Assembly (NCBI GenBank): GCA_021904315.1
Contig: CM038912.1
Coordinates: 19,183,061-19,247,060 of the forward strand
DNA length: 64,000 nucleotides
Reading direction: 5' to 3'
Origin: Sphagnum magellanicum
Taxonomy: Eukaryota > Streptophyta > Sphagnopsida > Sphagnales > Sphagnaceae
Shown here: piece after piece, positions 1 through 16,496 of the stretch
How positions within the stretch are numbered: position 1 is the stretch's first letter
How the letters are laid out: each line of letters starts with the position of its first letter
The notes under the pieces: model-generated
Database searches by the model: none
Seen by the model: only the letters and a program-made list of their open reading frames with translations
Told to the model about the DNA's origin: nothing
Position numbers and translations under genes: made by a program

Positions 1-263
1 GGATATGATTTGAAAAATGTGTTCACTGTGGATGAAATGGGTTTCTTCTTTTGTGTGTTGCCAGATTCAACTTTAAGTCATGTCAAGCAATCATGCAAGG
101 GTGGAAAACAAGGAAAGGATTGAATCACAGTGGTCCTGACGTGTTTTGCACTAGGAGAGAAATTGTTGCCATAGATAATCGGCAAATACAAAAACCCAAA
201 AGCATTTCATGGACAAGACATGAACAAATTGAAAATCAAGTATACAAACAATGCGAAAGCTTA
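1..263 (+). pseudogene. Transposase pseudogene, N-terminal half of the DDE domain
   Basis: This open stretch of frame 1 carries the first catalytic Asp (FTVDEMG) and the conserved beta-strand and GKYKNP segment of a pogo-type DDE_1 domain. It continues in the same frame on the far side of the solo LTR at 1288. It contains two internal stops and lacks the N-terminal helix-turn-helix region, which would lie before base 1. Confidence 0.8.
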
Positions 264-1287
264 TGACGCACCCCCAACTCCTCAAGGGACTCAAATGTGA
301 GCCCAAGTAGAAAGCAGCGGAAAAGGAGGAGTCGGAGCACGCTCCCTAGCTCACAACCCTTTGAGGGGTAGAGGGGCGGGTTGGAGCTCCGGGATCGGAC
401 TAGGAAGAGTTGACAAGCTTTAGTCACTCACACGGGCCTGCACACAACCCACACAAAGTGGTTAGTGCAAAGTTAGAGCACACTTGGTGCTAGGACGAAC
501 CACGGGCAACACGGACACACAAGATTCACCACGGCCCGGACTTGGGGGAAGCCACCACCTTCCCCCTTATAGTATACTCTGCATCTCTCCACGGAGGCTA
601 TATCCAAATGGCTATTTTTCCCGAAATCGCGCCAAATGGGACTCCCGGGACTTTGGAGCCCCATAACTTTGCGAGCAGACCTCGGATCGCAATGCGGTCT
701 GAAGCAAAGTTGTAGGTCTCGTTGAGACCTTTCCAACGGTATGTCGCACGTTCTCTGCAGCCAAGTATTTCGGGTCGATTCTTGACTTTTAGTGGTCGGG
801 AGTCAAAACTGGCAGACTCCTGAGAATTCGACTCCCGACCCTTCTTTTGGCCATAACTTGTATTTCAGATGTCCAAATGAGCAATGAGAGCCCATTTTAG
901 ATATCTACGCTTCAAGAGCTTTCCAATGATATAAAGAACGCCACAATCCATTGAGGTTTGACCCCTACAATCGCTCTATGAAGTTTTAGGAGTCCACCGG
1001 GACTCCATCTCCCAAAGTGAGAGTTACCTTAGGAGTGTGAGGGCTCACTCCCTCACACTTTCTAATACTCCCGGGAGTATGTGATGTGACTCTCAAGCTT
1101 CTTCTTGCCTTAACTCCCGGGCTTCCTTTTGCCTTAACTCCCGGGCTTCCTTTTGCCTTAGCTCCCGGGCTTCCTTTTTGGCTTAACTCCCGGGCTTCCC
1201 TTTGGCTTCACTCCCGGGCTTCCCTTTGGCCCACACCCTTGCAATTCCCTTTGCCTTGGTCGCGAGCCCAAAGCTAGGGTTGCGACA
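264..1287. mobile_element. Solo LTR of a retrotransposon inserted in the pogo-like element
   Basis: A 1,024-bp block begins TGACGC and ends GCGACA, the imperfect TG...CA inverted ends of an LTR. It is flanked by a perfect 5-bp target duplication, GCTTA, at 259-263 and 1288-1292. Removing the block and one GCTTA restores the transposase alignment exactly across the junction. No internal retrotransposon domain is present, so it reads as a solo LTR left by recombination between two LTRs. It is locally GC-rich compared with its surroundings and contains a tandem array near its right end. The family (Ty3 or Ty1) cannot be assigned from an LTR alone. It is younger than the pogo copy it splits. Confidence 0.85.
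1095..1235 (+). repeat. Tandem repeat of about 23 bp inside the solo LTR
   Basis: About six consecutive units share the core ACTCCCGGGCTTCC followed by TTTTGCC or CTTTGGC, with a period of about 23 bp. Each unit carries a CCCGGG palindrome. The array belongs to the LTR rather than to the host flank. LTRs often hold such short arrays in their regulatory part, so a role in element transcription is possible but only inferred. Confidence 0.8.
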
Positions 1288-1293
1288 GCTTAG

Positions 1294-2085
1294 ATGATGA
1301 ATTCGATCTTCAATCAGTACTTGAAGGAGCTTGATGAATACTTCAAGAGAAAAGGGCACAAGATTGTGCTTTTTCTGGATAACTCTCTAATGCATATTGT
1401 TGATGAGGCCACCAATCTAACGAACATTGAGCTGCGCTATCTTCCGCCAAATTTGACCTTAGTTCTTTAGCCCCTTGACGTTGGCATCATTCGAAGTCAG
1501 AAGGCGTTGTCCCGGAAATTTGAAGTCTTGTCCATATTGGACAACATCAATGATTCACTACATGCATCGGACCTTGTTAGAAAGTTGACTGTTTTAGATG
1601 CAATCAAATTCATTGACAAATCATGGTCAATGGTGAAAGCTAAGACAATCCAAAAGTGTTTCTCTAAATGTAGCTTTGTTATCAATGGAGAAAAGGTTCA
1701 AGAGCTTAACAAGATTGTTACACAAAAAGAAGAGCTCACAGTGCTTGTAATTAGAATCAGCATCCCATGACCCAATCTTGTCATTGAAGAACAGTTACCA
1801 AAGTTCGAGATTGTTGAGGAACAAAACCTTATTTGTCAATTGGTTGAAGAGCACACTGACGTAGCTGATGACGACGAAGTAGAAGAAATAGCGATCAAAT
1901 TAGAAGACTTGGAGCAACCGGAAGTTCCAAAAGTCGTTTCTATCGCACAAGCAAGAGACATGATAACTCAATTGATTTCATTCACGAAAGCGCATTCATT
2001 TTTTAGTTAGGAGTTTAATTTACTTAGCTTGAATGCGACTCTTAAAGACCTTTATAATTCTGCTTTAAAGCAATCAAAGATACAT
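1294..2085 (+). pseudogene. Transposase pseudogene, C-terminal half
   Basis: This continues the frame of 1-263 after the LTR. It shows FNQYLKELDEYFKRKG, the second Asp in VLFLDN, LPPNLTLVL, the third Asp in PLDVGIIRS, and then the family's C-terminal VLDAIKFIDKSWSMV and TIQKCFSKC segment, ending in an acidic region. Stops are present after LVL (where Gln is usual), after RISIP and in the tail. Frame is kept throughout, which suggests decay mostly by substitution. Confidence 0.8.
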
Positions 2086-2279
2086 TAGTACTTTCAATGA
2101 TCGAATAAACTTAGAGATCTACAATTGCAAGAAAGCAAGAGTTTCAAATTTTGAGTTGAAGGTTAGGGATTCTTCCTAGGGTTAGGGTTTCTTTGCATAA
2201 AGTACACCTACTCTACAAGGTACAAGACGATTTTTTTTTGGAGCAAATAGGGTGTACTTTATATGGAGGTTCTACTGTA

Positions 2280-4286
2280 CTGCAGACAGTGAAAGGAGAA
2301 TTCAATGTGTTCCTATTTTGCACACCTTTCAAGTTTCTGTCAACTCCTACATCAATATTTTGTAAGATAGTGCGGTTGGCTTGTAGTGCCAGAGATTTTT
2401 TGTACACTGACATTCACATTTCAGGTCCTTAATCTTGATGTTGTTCAGTTGAACTGGTACAAGGATGTGGTACTATTGAGAACAACCTTGGGGAACATAT
2501 TGAGAATTCATTGGGAACCTGATGGGAACACACTGGGAACTTGAAGGGAACAAAGGAAACTGAAAAAAAACCTCCCCCCCCCCCAACCCAAAACTTAAAA
2601 GAAAAAAAATCAAGGGGCTTTGAGTGCATGCTGAGACTTCCCATTTTAAAAATTTTAATTTCTTTTTTAACGAACCACATTGATTGACCCATCACCAGAG
2701 TTTTTGAAACATTGGGCACTCTCCAAAATAAAAGCACAAAGGTGCTTTCCGTTGGCCTGCCTCTGTAGTGTATATTTATCAAAGTTCAACTTTGGCCAAA
2801 GCATATGGGATAAAATAAAAGTGTGGTGGTATTGGAAACATATTAAGAAGAGTTTGGGAACTTGGAGGGAACCCCTTGCAAACTTGATGGGACAACAGTG
2901 GGAACAAAATTGAGGATTGCAAAAACAAATCCCTCTCCCTAAACCCCCATCCCTCCTCCAAAAAACCAAAAAGAAAAAAAAAAAACTGAGCTCTCCTGAC
3001 TGCATTTGAACCTTCTCATTAGTTGCATGTAAATTATGGTCCTAGTGTAGTAGCCTGTGCTGTTGGCCCCAAGTGTGAACATTCACATTGAGCACTCAAC
3101 TGAATTTTCATTTCAAACCCAATTTTTGCAATTTGTTTGGAATATCCAGCAACAAAATCCACTCCAAAATAGATTTCTTTCACACCTTAGCTCTGAAAAT
3201 TGTGAAAATAAACTCCATTAAAAAAATCTGTCTTGCCAAGGTGCTTTCCAACACCACCAAGCACAAACACCCTCAAATTCCAATACAAGTTTTGCGTTTC
3301 AATTTCATTGAAAAAATGGTTCAATAATCAATAGCTTCTTCCACACCAGAGCTCAGAACAGTCTCAAAACCAAGTGGCTACACCCCTACTCATTGAGAGC
3401 TCTCCGAAAATATCAAGAGTGTGTGACACCAAACACAATGTGATGAAAACTTGCCAAATGTCAATAAAAAGAAAGCACCCAAAATAAGGGGGGAGAGAAA
3501 GGTACAAGAGGGAAGAACCCAAGTCCAAGCAAAAAAGAAGAAACCACCAACCAGGGTGGATCGCAAGGGGAACGTGAAGGAATCAAGTACTCAAATAGCT
3601 TACTTAGCTCTTGTTTACCAAACTTGGGAGAGGGCTGGCTGAGTAAATTGGCACCTCCATCAGACCTCTGCAACAAAAGTCACCCTCTATCATTACAGGT
3701 CAAGTGGGCTGGGTTGCAGCAAGTGGAAGGCATTAACTCAGTACTTAATAGTTTCAATGAGTGCTCCTACTTACTTGCAGCCTGCTGTTTGCTTTCACTG
3801 ACAAAAGTGTTGTTGTTGTGAAGATGAATTAAGTGTTGTTGTGAAGATGAATTTGCGCGGTGCTCGGTGTGACTCTCAGACCTTGCAGTAAACTGTACTG
3901 TGCAGGGGCACTGTTTTTGGAAACGATTTTAGAATAGTGGTAAAGTCACAATGATTCATAAAAAGATTCAGCCACATTTGTTTACAACTGAATTATGACA
4001 AAGCGAACAAGATTTAAAGAACCTTTCTAATATTATTGCTAGTGTACAGTACTGCAAGTTGATATGAATGATCTGCTGATATTATTGGTAACAAATTAAT
4101 GTAAACCTCTGATCAGGAGAGAGAAATGAGTGGGTGTGCCACTGCCCAGACTGCAGACCACTTTCTGGACTGCCTTTTCTGAAAATTCAACATGAGTTTT
4201 GTGCCTGATGATGAACATAAGAAGTACATAAAAAGTATACAGTAGTACTTTTCAGGTTTGACACATGGGTGCCAAATATATATATA
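2280..4286. other. Intergenic, low-complexity and dispersed repeats, no gene seen
   Basis: No recognisable coding sequence. Two diverged copies of one repeat lie at about 2470-2675 and 2820-3010. Both carry runs of GGGAAC(T/C)TGAAGGGAAC-like sequence followed by C-rich and A-rich tracts, and a related stretch occurs near 46.84-46.99 kb. A 23-bp unit is tandemly duplicated at about 3809-3853 (GTGTTGTTGTGAAGATGAAT twice). Short open frames here look like chance products of the A-rich and C-rich tracts. Confidence 0.5.
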
Positions 4287-4528
4287 CTAGTTTGAACCCG
4301 TGCCTAATGCACAGGTGTGTGTGTATTTGACGGTACATATTACAAAATTACAATTACAAACTACATTTTCAAAACCTCTTTATATACGACATTTCGCATG
4401 TATCTATCGGGACCCTGGCCGCTGAAAATCTTGATGTTTGCACTGCTTGTGACCCATGAGATAGCAACATGCAGCTGACCATGGGAATAGACTGGAGACG
4501 ACAAATATACCCCAATGTTGTTCAACTT
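4287..4528 (-). mobile_element. Helitron 3' end with the tail of its helicase
   Basis: On the minus strand 4528-4361 reads LNNIGVYLSSPVYSHGQLH, then VAISWVTSS, and near the end NVVYKEVLKM before a stop. This matches the C-terminus of Helitron Rep/helicase proteins (family form: FSHGQLYVALSRV ... NVVYKEV). Downstream on the same strand is a hairpin (CCTGTGC / GCACGGG, loop of 5, one mismatch; plus positions 4297-4315), followed after 6 bases by CTAG at 4290-4287 and then T. A hairpin close to a CTRR end abutting T is the Helitron 3' terminus. The 5' end was not found. DNA up to about 4.8 kb or beyond may belong to the same copy, but no further helicase motif was readable. Confidence 0.78.
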
Positions 4529-9730
<5,202 letters not shown>

Positions 9731-10204
9731 TAATGCAGCGTGCGATCTGCACTGACTGATCCATCTTTTAAAAGGGTTCAACATGCTCTGAACACTTACT
9801 TGGCCAGAGTGACTGCTACAGCTTCTTTGCAGATCCAGTTTAGTGCCATTTCAATATCAAATTGCAAACTTTTTTTTGTAGCAGTACATTTTCCCCCAGT
9901 CCTGCAAGAGTCTGCGTCGGATACATTCATTCACTCTTTTTGTATGTGATTGAAGAAGTGGAACAGAAGGTAGCTAGCTGATCGAGTGTGTTTGAAAACT
10001 TACAAACTAACTCAGAGCATCTGCAGTTCTGGTGGTGCTCAGTATGTATGTGGCCCTGCAAAAATCTTTCTCACATCCAAGTTTAGTTCTTTTCTTTTCT
10101 CCAACCCCATCCATAAAACTAAAATTTGAGACTGCAAATGGGTGGGAGACTAGTAATAGCAAACCCTCCTGGACGAATCAATCCAGTACCCTTATCAACA
10201 GCAG

Positions 10205-10345
10205 GTGTTGTTAACCTTTGCTGTGCCTTCTACCAGCCTCAGCAATCAAACCAATACCCAATCAACAGCAGCCGGTAAAGCTTTGCTGTGCCTTTCACCA
10301 GCTGGAGTTAAAGTTTTGCTGTTCCTTTTACCAGCCTTATCAGCA
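10205..10345 (+). repeat. Imperfect short repeat, three units
   Basis: Three units share GTTAA(A/C)(G/C)TTTTGCTGTGCCTTTTACCAGC-like sequence and start near 10209, 10274 and 10306. Spacing is unequal (about 65 and 32 bp), so this is a degenerate cluster rather than a clean tandem array. Confidence 0.5.
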
Positions 10346-12369
10346 TCACGTGCAAAGATGCTGGGCCAAAACCATTTTGCTGAGACATGTTTCGACTTTT
10401 CTTCATTCAATTTTCTTTGGCAAGGCCACCCACATACTGAGTGTGAGTGGCGCTACTCTTAGTTCTCAATTTCATCTTTCAATTGCCATGCCAGCCAACA
10501 GCCCATCAAATTATTCTTAAAGTACCCAAAACACGAAAATCAAAAGTCGGGATGGAAATGGTGCACAGGAAAAGAAGGAAGAGGAGACCAATAAACTGGT
10601 TTTCTTCTCACCTAAAGTGGTTCTCACATAAGTTTCACCGGCAATTTTGGATTTGCATCACCTGCTCCTTCATTGCTGCTCATATTCTTCATTAATTCTT
10701 CACATCTTGTTACAATACAAGCTTGCAAAACTTGTGAACTGATTGATATCCAATTTCACTAAATAGTACCCATTTTCACTCACTTGACAGCCACACTCGT
10801 TGAAATGGGGGGGATGAACCCAAAGGAGTACAAAGCTCAAGTTTGCTCATTTTGAAGATTGATTGGAGTACCATTGAAAATGTTACAAAAACAATGTCAA
10901 TAGGAAAATGACAAGTAAAATGTGATTGCCCTCGGGCTTCAACATACTATATGACACAGTTCCAGAATTCAATGTCATCATTTTCCTCCCGAAATCTCTC
11001 ACCCCAGTTTAATAAATTATATGTAGTGTAATCACTTACCTTGAATATGATTGACCCAGAATCAAGTTGATCTCATATAATAAACTTTGTATTCAACATA
11101 CAAAACAACAAAATGGCTCATACAAATTTTGTTAAAAAATTATATTCTTAATTAAAATGGACCCTTCATAAATTTGATAGCCTTAACTTTGAAAATCATA
11201 ACTGAATTATGCTTATTCAATTAATTTCTTAATAAAAACTTTAAAATAAAATGACTTCCAAATAACATTAAGGAAAAAAAATTCTTAAATTATGTTTCAA
11301 ATTTTTTTTTTAAACTAAAAAATTTAAAGAAAGGAATCAACTTTACATTTTTGAAATTTTTTTAAAATGTAATGATTAGAAACATCAAAATACACAATAT
11401 ATTTAATATTATTAAAATTTTAAAAATTATGAAACCTAATAAATATACTCATTACAAAAATTATAAAAATATTTATTTAAGTGTTTTCTATGATTTTTCA
11501 AAGTTTGATGGGTCTAAGAAAGAAATCAAGGTGTGACAATTCCTAGTGGTACCACCCAAAAAAACTCTTACCCTTTTCAAGTTTTCACATTGATATTGCC
11601 CGCAAATTTAATATGTTCAAAATTATGTTTTAAATATTTGAATTGAATTTTCCTAAGCTTGATGAAAAGATGTCAACAACAATTACCACATGTTTGACTT
11701 ACATGCCCAAAATAAAGATGTTTCCCAAGAGTTGTGATAATTTGAAACATAATAAACAATTCGTCAAAACACAATTTGAAGAGATAAATCATGTCCAATC
11801 AAAACCTTGATAAAACATTGGACAATTCTTCACAAAGGTTATTAAAAAATCAACTCATATGTTCATTTTCATCATTTTGCCAAGGGCTTATGAGGCTACA
11901 AAAATTGTGGGATACCAAAATGTCCCAAATTTGAAAGTGTGACTTCAAGAATTTCAAAAACTTCTCATTTGAATGAATAACCTTCATGGAGACCTACATA
12001 ATAAGATAAGAGTTATTTTTAAAGTCACATGGCTTTGGGCTTCGCCCTCTCATGTTGAATTTTGAAATATCTTTACAATCATTTGAATAAAGGACCAACA
12101 TTCAAAACTTAGCATGAACTTTTTTGTCCCAAACACACAAAATTTTTGAAAGATGAAAACTAAACATAAAGACACGAAACTTTAAAGTTGAGACATTGCA
12201 CACATTCTCTCGCCTCCAAATCACATGTTACAATAATACAATGCACAAAAATCAGCTTCACATTGCAACACAATCATTGCACACACAAATTTCAGAAAAC
12301 ATAACAAGATAATAGAACAAAAATTGAATGGAATCAGCAAAATTGCACATACACAAACACACACACACA

Positions 12370-12705
12370 TCATTGGACCTTGTTGGACAACCTCAAAAGA
12401 TAATGAAACCAAATTGTAGACCTTGTTGGGACGCGTGCAAATCACAAAGATGCACACAATCATTGCACACATACCCTTCCCCCCTCACTAGACCTTGCCA
12501 AAAACCCTCCAAAATGCAATGAAACCCTACAAATTACAAAGGAGACCTTGCTAGAAAGCCTCCAAATTGTAATGCTTCATGCAAACCAAATTGCATCACC
12601 AAATGTAACCTTGTTGGAAAACCTCCAAATCAAAAACCTTCACACACCAAATTGCATCATTAGACCTTGTTGGAATCACAAAGCTTCACCTCCAAAGTAG
12701 TGCAT
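12370..12705 (+). repeat. Degenerate minisatellite, about 55-70 bp unit
   Basis: About six units start with AGACCTTGTTGGAAAACCTC or close variants (near 12376, 12417, 12491, 12544, 12606, 12663). They contain CCAAAT and CCAAATTGCATCA cores. The units are well diverged and vary in length, which suggests an old array. Confidence 0.6.
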
Positions 12706-13510
12706 GGATTTTGCAATGGGTAGCACAAATTGGCATCAAACGTAGATGACCTTGAGTTTGAGAGCAAAAACAAGTTTCATGCCTTTTTTAATTGCATTGT
12801 AAAATTTTGATGCTATCCATTGCAAAAAGCCCATGTATTGCCAAAACACAAGTTTATAATAGTAAGTGTAAAGGACTCTATGGATAATTCTGATATATTA
12901 GAAGGATATAAATGCTTCCTTTGTGGGCTTGAAAAAACCTGGGTATTTTCTTACTTGGGAGCAAGTTGCTGAATTCACCACCCGTGCAAGTGCTTTGAAG
13001 GACGACAATATGGTTGTTCACCAGTTGTTTGATGCTTGATTGAATGATGGTTCTTGAGTTTTTCCCTGATTTCATTGGTTCACAGGACCTAAGTAACATG
13101 GTTAGCCGAGCTCAAAACCTTCAACTTTGAAAAGGTTAGTTGACACTAGTTCAATATGGACCAGGAGAGATTCTCCATTAATTATGCATGGTACTTAGAA
13201 ACCCGAATGACAGCTCAATAGTAATTGAAAAACACTATCATAAAAAAAAGATGAGCCTAGAGATCAAGAATCCTAAAGAAAATGTGACTACATCAATGAA
13301 GTTCTCTTTGAGCAAATAAGGACTCAGGAAAAAAAAAATCTCAGATGGGAAGTCATACTCATCTTACATTACAAAAGCCTGCTCTTACTAAATTCTCTAA
13401 GATTTCCAAAAGCTATGAAAATTGGGAAACAACTGTTACAACCACCTATCATGTAATCCATTTTTGAAGTTTCAGATATCATCTCCAAGTCCAAAAACTG
13501 TCATCAAGAG

Positions 13511-16496
13511 CTACACTATTTGAGCTGCAGTGTTAAGCTTTTCAGCCAATGTGAGCTGTGTGCGTGTCAAATTTGCCAGATACAATACCAACAATACATC
13601 CTGCAAAAAAATTCACAAGACACCACAACAATGGAGTTCAAATCAGATATGTCATCATACTGTCATGTATGCTTGCCCTGCTTTTATCAACCAGTTGCTC
13701 AAGCCTCATTGCTTGCTGCTATCTCTGCTGGGGGAGTGATACTATTGTTGCAGTTTTGGAATTATGTGATCTGAAGACCAGATTGGTTGAAACAAATAAA
13801 TAATGCAGTGGGTTTTCAATGGGGTGACTAGCTTTCTTTCATCTTAAACCTAAAACTTGATCTGCACACATGAGATGATTAGATGATCTGTGAAACTGCA
13901 AGCTATAATGTAATCAGCTGGAAGGGATGAGGTAACTGGCAGATAAACAAGTTGCAGAGGGGGTATCACAAGATCTACAGATTTGTAAAGCAGGTGCAAA
14001 GAAAGGCAGCTTAAAGGAAAGAAGCATACCTGTACACTGTCATTGAAGAGTTTGTCAAAGGCATCAGAGTTGACCCTGGGAACTGATGCAATTGTGTCAG
14101 CCAGATACCTGCCAATTGCATTATCTGGTGGCAATCGGCCCTCCTGTACACAACATAAAGGACCTGTTAGGCCAGTACACAGTGCCTATCATGAGACAAC
14201 TGGACAAGTTAGTGAGTATCCTCATAAATATATTGATGACACGGAAGATGTCTTAATCAAAGTTTGTGTCACATTTCAGAAGAAATGGGAAGACTTAATC
14301 ATGATGTTGGCTAGCACTCAAGAGGCACATGAGGTTGCACAAGGGCAGGAAGAAAGTGAGATGACATGGTTTTCTCTCAGGAACTTACAATCACATCATC
14401 AACATATCTGGAGACAGTCTCAATCATGTCTTGCAGCCGCTCTATTGTTCCTTCCAGTCCTTCCAGATCATTTGGCAGCTTGTCCACAACCGTCTTCTTC
14501 AGCACATCAACTGAAAATAATACCAAGCCCATTTACTTTTAAGCAAATTTGCCAACAACAAAAAACACTCAAAAGGACCCAGACAGATCATCCTCCTGAC
14601 AAGCTGCACAGAACTTATCACCATCCTCCCTCTATATTTTCCCCCTCTTTCCATCACATAAGATTCCATTTTCCATCACCTGAAACTAATACCCTTGTCC
14701 TAAAAAGCAGCGCACATTGACAGTGCTTGGCCTAGTCAAGAAATTTTGCACAAACTCAGCACCAATGCTACCTTTGAATTGCAATTTACAAGACTCAAAA
14801 AGAAATTATGGACATCTGTGAGTGAAATCAAGGAACAGGAGGAAAGGAAAACATACATCCCACTCTTTCAGCCTCAACCATCCGCAAGTCAAGCTGGATT
14901 TCATGAAATTGGGCTGCAAGTGGTCGATCCCCAAGCGTAAGAGGGGTTGAGACATATGCCTTGATGTTTGCTTGGTCATCTGTAAAGGCTGTGTCTACAG
15001 TCAAGTGAATTGGATTTTGAACTTCTCTTCCATAAAATTCTTGGATCAGTGCATCACTTGCACTTACACCAGAACCTGTTGAATACCTGCAAAACAACCA
15101 GCAAACCACCTGATTGGCAATCTTCTTACCTCATCAATAATCGGCCTGAAGATGCTGAAAATACACAAGCATGAAATCATACAGAAGAAATCAGATGTGG
15201 AAACACAACTCTATCTTCCACCAGAAAATTCTGAAACCATAAGAAGAATGGGAGATCTCCAACTATACTGAGAAGAACTTGACAGTCAGCCCTTGATTAC
15301 AAGAAAACACAAAGGAACGCAATCAATGACAGTCATAAGCAGTGACACCATAGAAAAACCTTCAAACCCATCCATTCATCAGCTGGTTAGAGATGGCACC
15401 AATGACACAAAAAATGAAATGCATACCAGCCAATAATGACTTCTTTGGAGTTGACACGCTGATGCAGCTCAAACATGGTGCGATGGTAGTCAATGTCCAC
15501 TGCCACCTGCAAATTTGCAAAACCACAGTGCGAAAGCTTCAAAACATGATGAATTGATCCTCAGAGAAGCAATCCAGTCCAATTCTTTCTTCAAGCTACC
15601 GCCTTGAGGCATAAATGAGAGAGTGACAAATATGTTAAGAAATTCTACATCTCTCAGAGATTGCAGACAAGAAATCTCCACAACAACAGTTTCCAGATAC
15701 TACTACAACACATTTGATGTGTAAGAAAAGATGGTTCTTCTTCACCTTCAATCCTCCTTTGTATACACAACAGCAAACTCTGTTGTTGACAGTCTCAGGA
15801 AACAAAACCTTAGCAGAGAAAATAAGTACAAACGAAAGACTTTGCAAACCTCACTTCAGGAGAGAAGCTAAGTACAGAAGAAAGCTTTTGCAAACCTCAC
15901 TTCGGCAGAGAAGCCTTTGCAAACCTCACTTCGGCAGAGAAGCCTTTGCAAACCTCAGTCAAGAAGCAGTTGCAAACCCCAGCAGAGAAGAAGGAGGGTA
16001 CAGAATGCTATGCAAATCCTCAGAACAGAAAGAAGCACTTAAGCCTTTGCACAGAACCTCAGCAAAGAAACAAGTCCAGATAGAAAGCTTTGCAGCAAAC
16101 CTCAGCAGAGAAGAAGGCACAGAAAGCAAAAGCTCATGGATTCTTTTGCAGAGAGAGATCAAAACAAAAACATCGCTCAATAAGAGGAAGGGAAGGTCAT
16201 CAGACACAGAGAGAGAGAGAGAGAGAGATGTGTCGAGCGAGAGAGAGGGGGGTGTGGGGGAGAGAGAGAACCTGGTCCAAGGACTCGTTGTGAGGAACAG
16301 CGTAAGAGTTGCGGATCTCGATGGTGCCATCGGAAGAGAGCGATCCTAGCAGCGTGCCGATGACGCGCTCCTGCTGATCGTTGCGACGGATGAAGGAATC
16401 GCAGATGTTGAAGAGCACAGTCGGGTGCAGCTTCCCGACAACCCCCGTCGGTCCGGACGGCAAATGCAGCACCGTACTTCCCATCATCGTCGCCAT
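13511..16496 (-). CDS. eIF3F: Eukaryotic translation initiation factor 3 subunit F, 6 exons
   Basis: A subunit of the cytosolic eIF3 complex, which recruits mRNA and the ternary complex to the 40S ribosome. My exons on the minus strand are 16496-16272, 15506-15427, 15086-14857, 14510-14389, 14143-14030 and 13600-13511. Together they give 286 codons plus stop, all introns are GT-AG and the phases agree. Plant eIF3f is about 290 residues. The MPN domain is clear: LHPTVLFNICDSFIRRNDQQ, RVIGTLLG, IEIRNSYAVPHNES, VAVDIDYHRTMFELHQRV, IIGWYSTGSGVSASDALIQE and HLTVDTAFTD. The JAMM metal site is absent (WYSTGSGVS where active enzymes have HxHP...S..D), as expected for eIF3f. The C-terminal half gives LPNDLEGLEGTIERLQDM, GRYLADTIASVPRV and LTRTQLTLAEKLNTAAQIV. 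Intron 1 is rich in repeats. The gene is divergent from CPSF160. Confidence 0.96.
15840..16116 (-). repeat. Minisatellite in intron 1 of eIF3f
   Basis: On the plus strand the core TTTGCAAACCTCACTTCGGC followed by AGAGAAG recurs near 15841, 15887, 15916 and 15945, the last three at a 29-bp period. Looser copies (GCAAACC(C/T)CAGCAGAGAAG) continue to about 16116. The array is wholly intronic. Confidence 0.75.
16207..16270 (+). repeat. (GA)n microsatellite next to eIF3f exon 1
   Basis: Nearly pure GA runs at 16207-16228 and 16238-16270, directly at the 5' splice site of eIF3f intron 1. On the gene's own strand this is CT-rich. Such CT/GA tracts near the start of plant housekeeping genes are common and may influence transcription. 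Confidence 0.8.

Larger units (their letters stand above)
1..2277 (+). mobile_element. pogo/Tigger-like DNA transposon, degenerate, 5' part outside window
   Basis: Frame 1 encodes a DDE_1-type transposase. It contains the first Asp segment (FTVDEMGFFF), then ITVVLTCFALGEKLLP and IIGKYKNPKAF, and after an interrupting insertion VLFLDN (second Asp), LRYLPPNLTLVL and PLDVGIIRS (third Asp). This is the D..D..D layout of the pogo group. The C-terminal helical and acidic tail runs to about 2085. The 3' end reads GGTTCTACTG at 2268-2277, followed by TA at 2278-2279. This is the reverse complement of the CAGTAGAACC terminus seen in plant pogo-like elements that insert at TA. A perfect 12-bp subterminal inverted repeat (ATAAAGTACACC, 2197-2208, against 2251-2262) supports the end. 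In-frame stops occur after QGKD, after LLP, at the expected Trp codon at the insertion site, after LVL, after RISIP and in the tail, so the copy is dead. The start lies upstream of base 1. Confidence 0.85.
9731..13510. other. AT-rich intergenic spacer between peroxidase and eIF3f
   Basis: No convincing gene. Contents seen: an imperfect three-copy array at about 10205-10345, a strongly AT-rich stretch at about 11.1-12.2 kb, and a degenerate minisatellite at about 12370-12700. The 3' UTRs of the two flanking convergent genes must lie at the two ends. I did not fix their polyadenylation sites. Confidence 0.5.

Noticed and set aside
10205-10695. Overlapping 82-100 codon frames
   Set aside because: They arise from a short repeat cluster. 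No splice context or family signal.
14043-14720. 225-codon plus-strand open frame across eIF3f exons 4 and 5
   Set aside because: It runs antisense to two exons confirmed by phase and homology. Its composition is that of a complementary shadow.
15840-16116. Regular spaced repeats that could suggest a CRISPR array
   Set aside because: Plant nuclear intron, no unique spacers, period variable. It is a minisatellite.
15714-16349. 211-codon plus-strand frame in eIF3f intron 1
   Set aside because: It is produced by the purine-rich minisatellite and GA runs. The Lys/Glu/Arg repeats are those of the DNA repeat.
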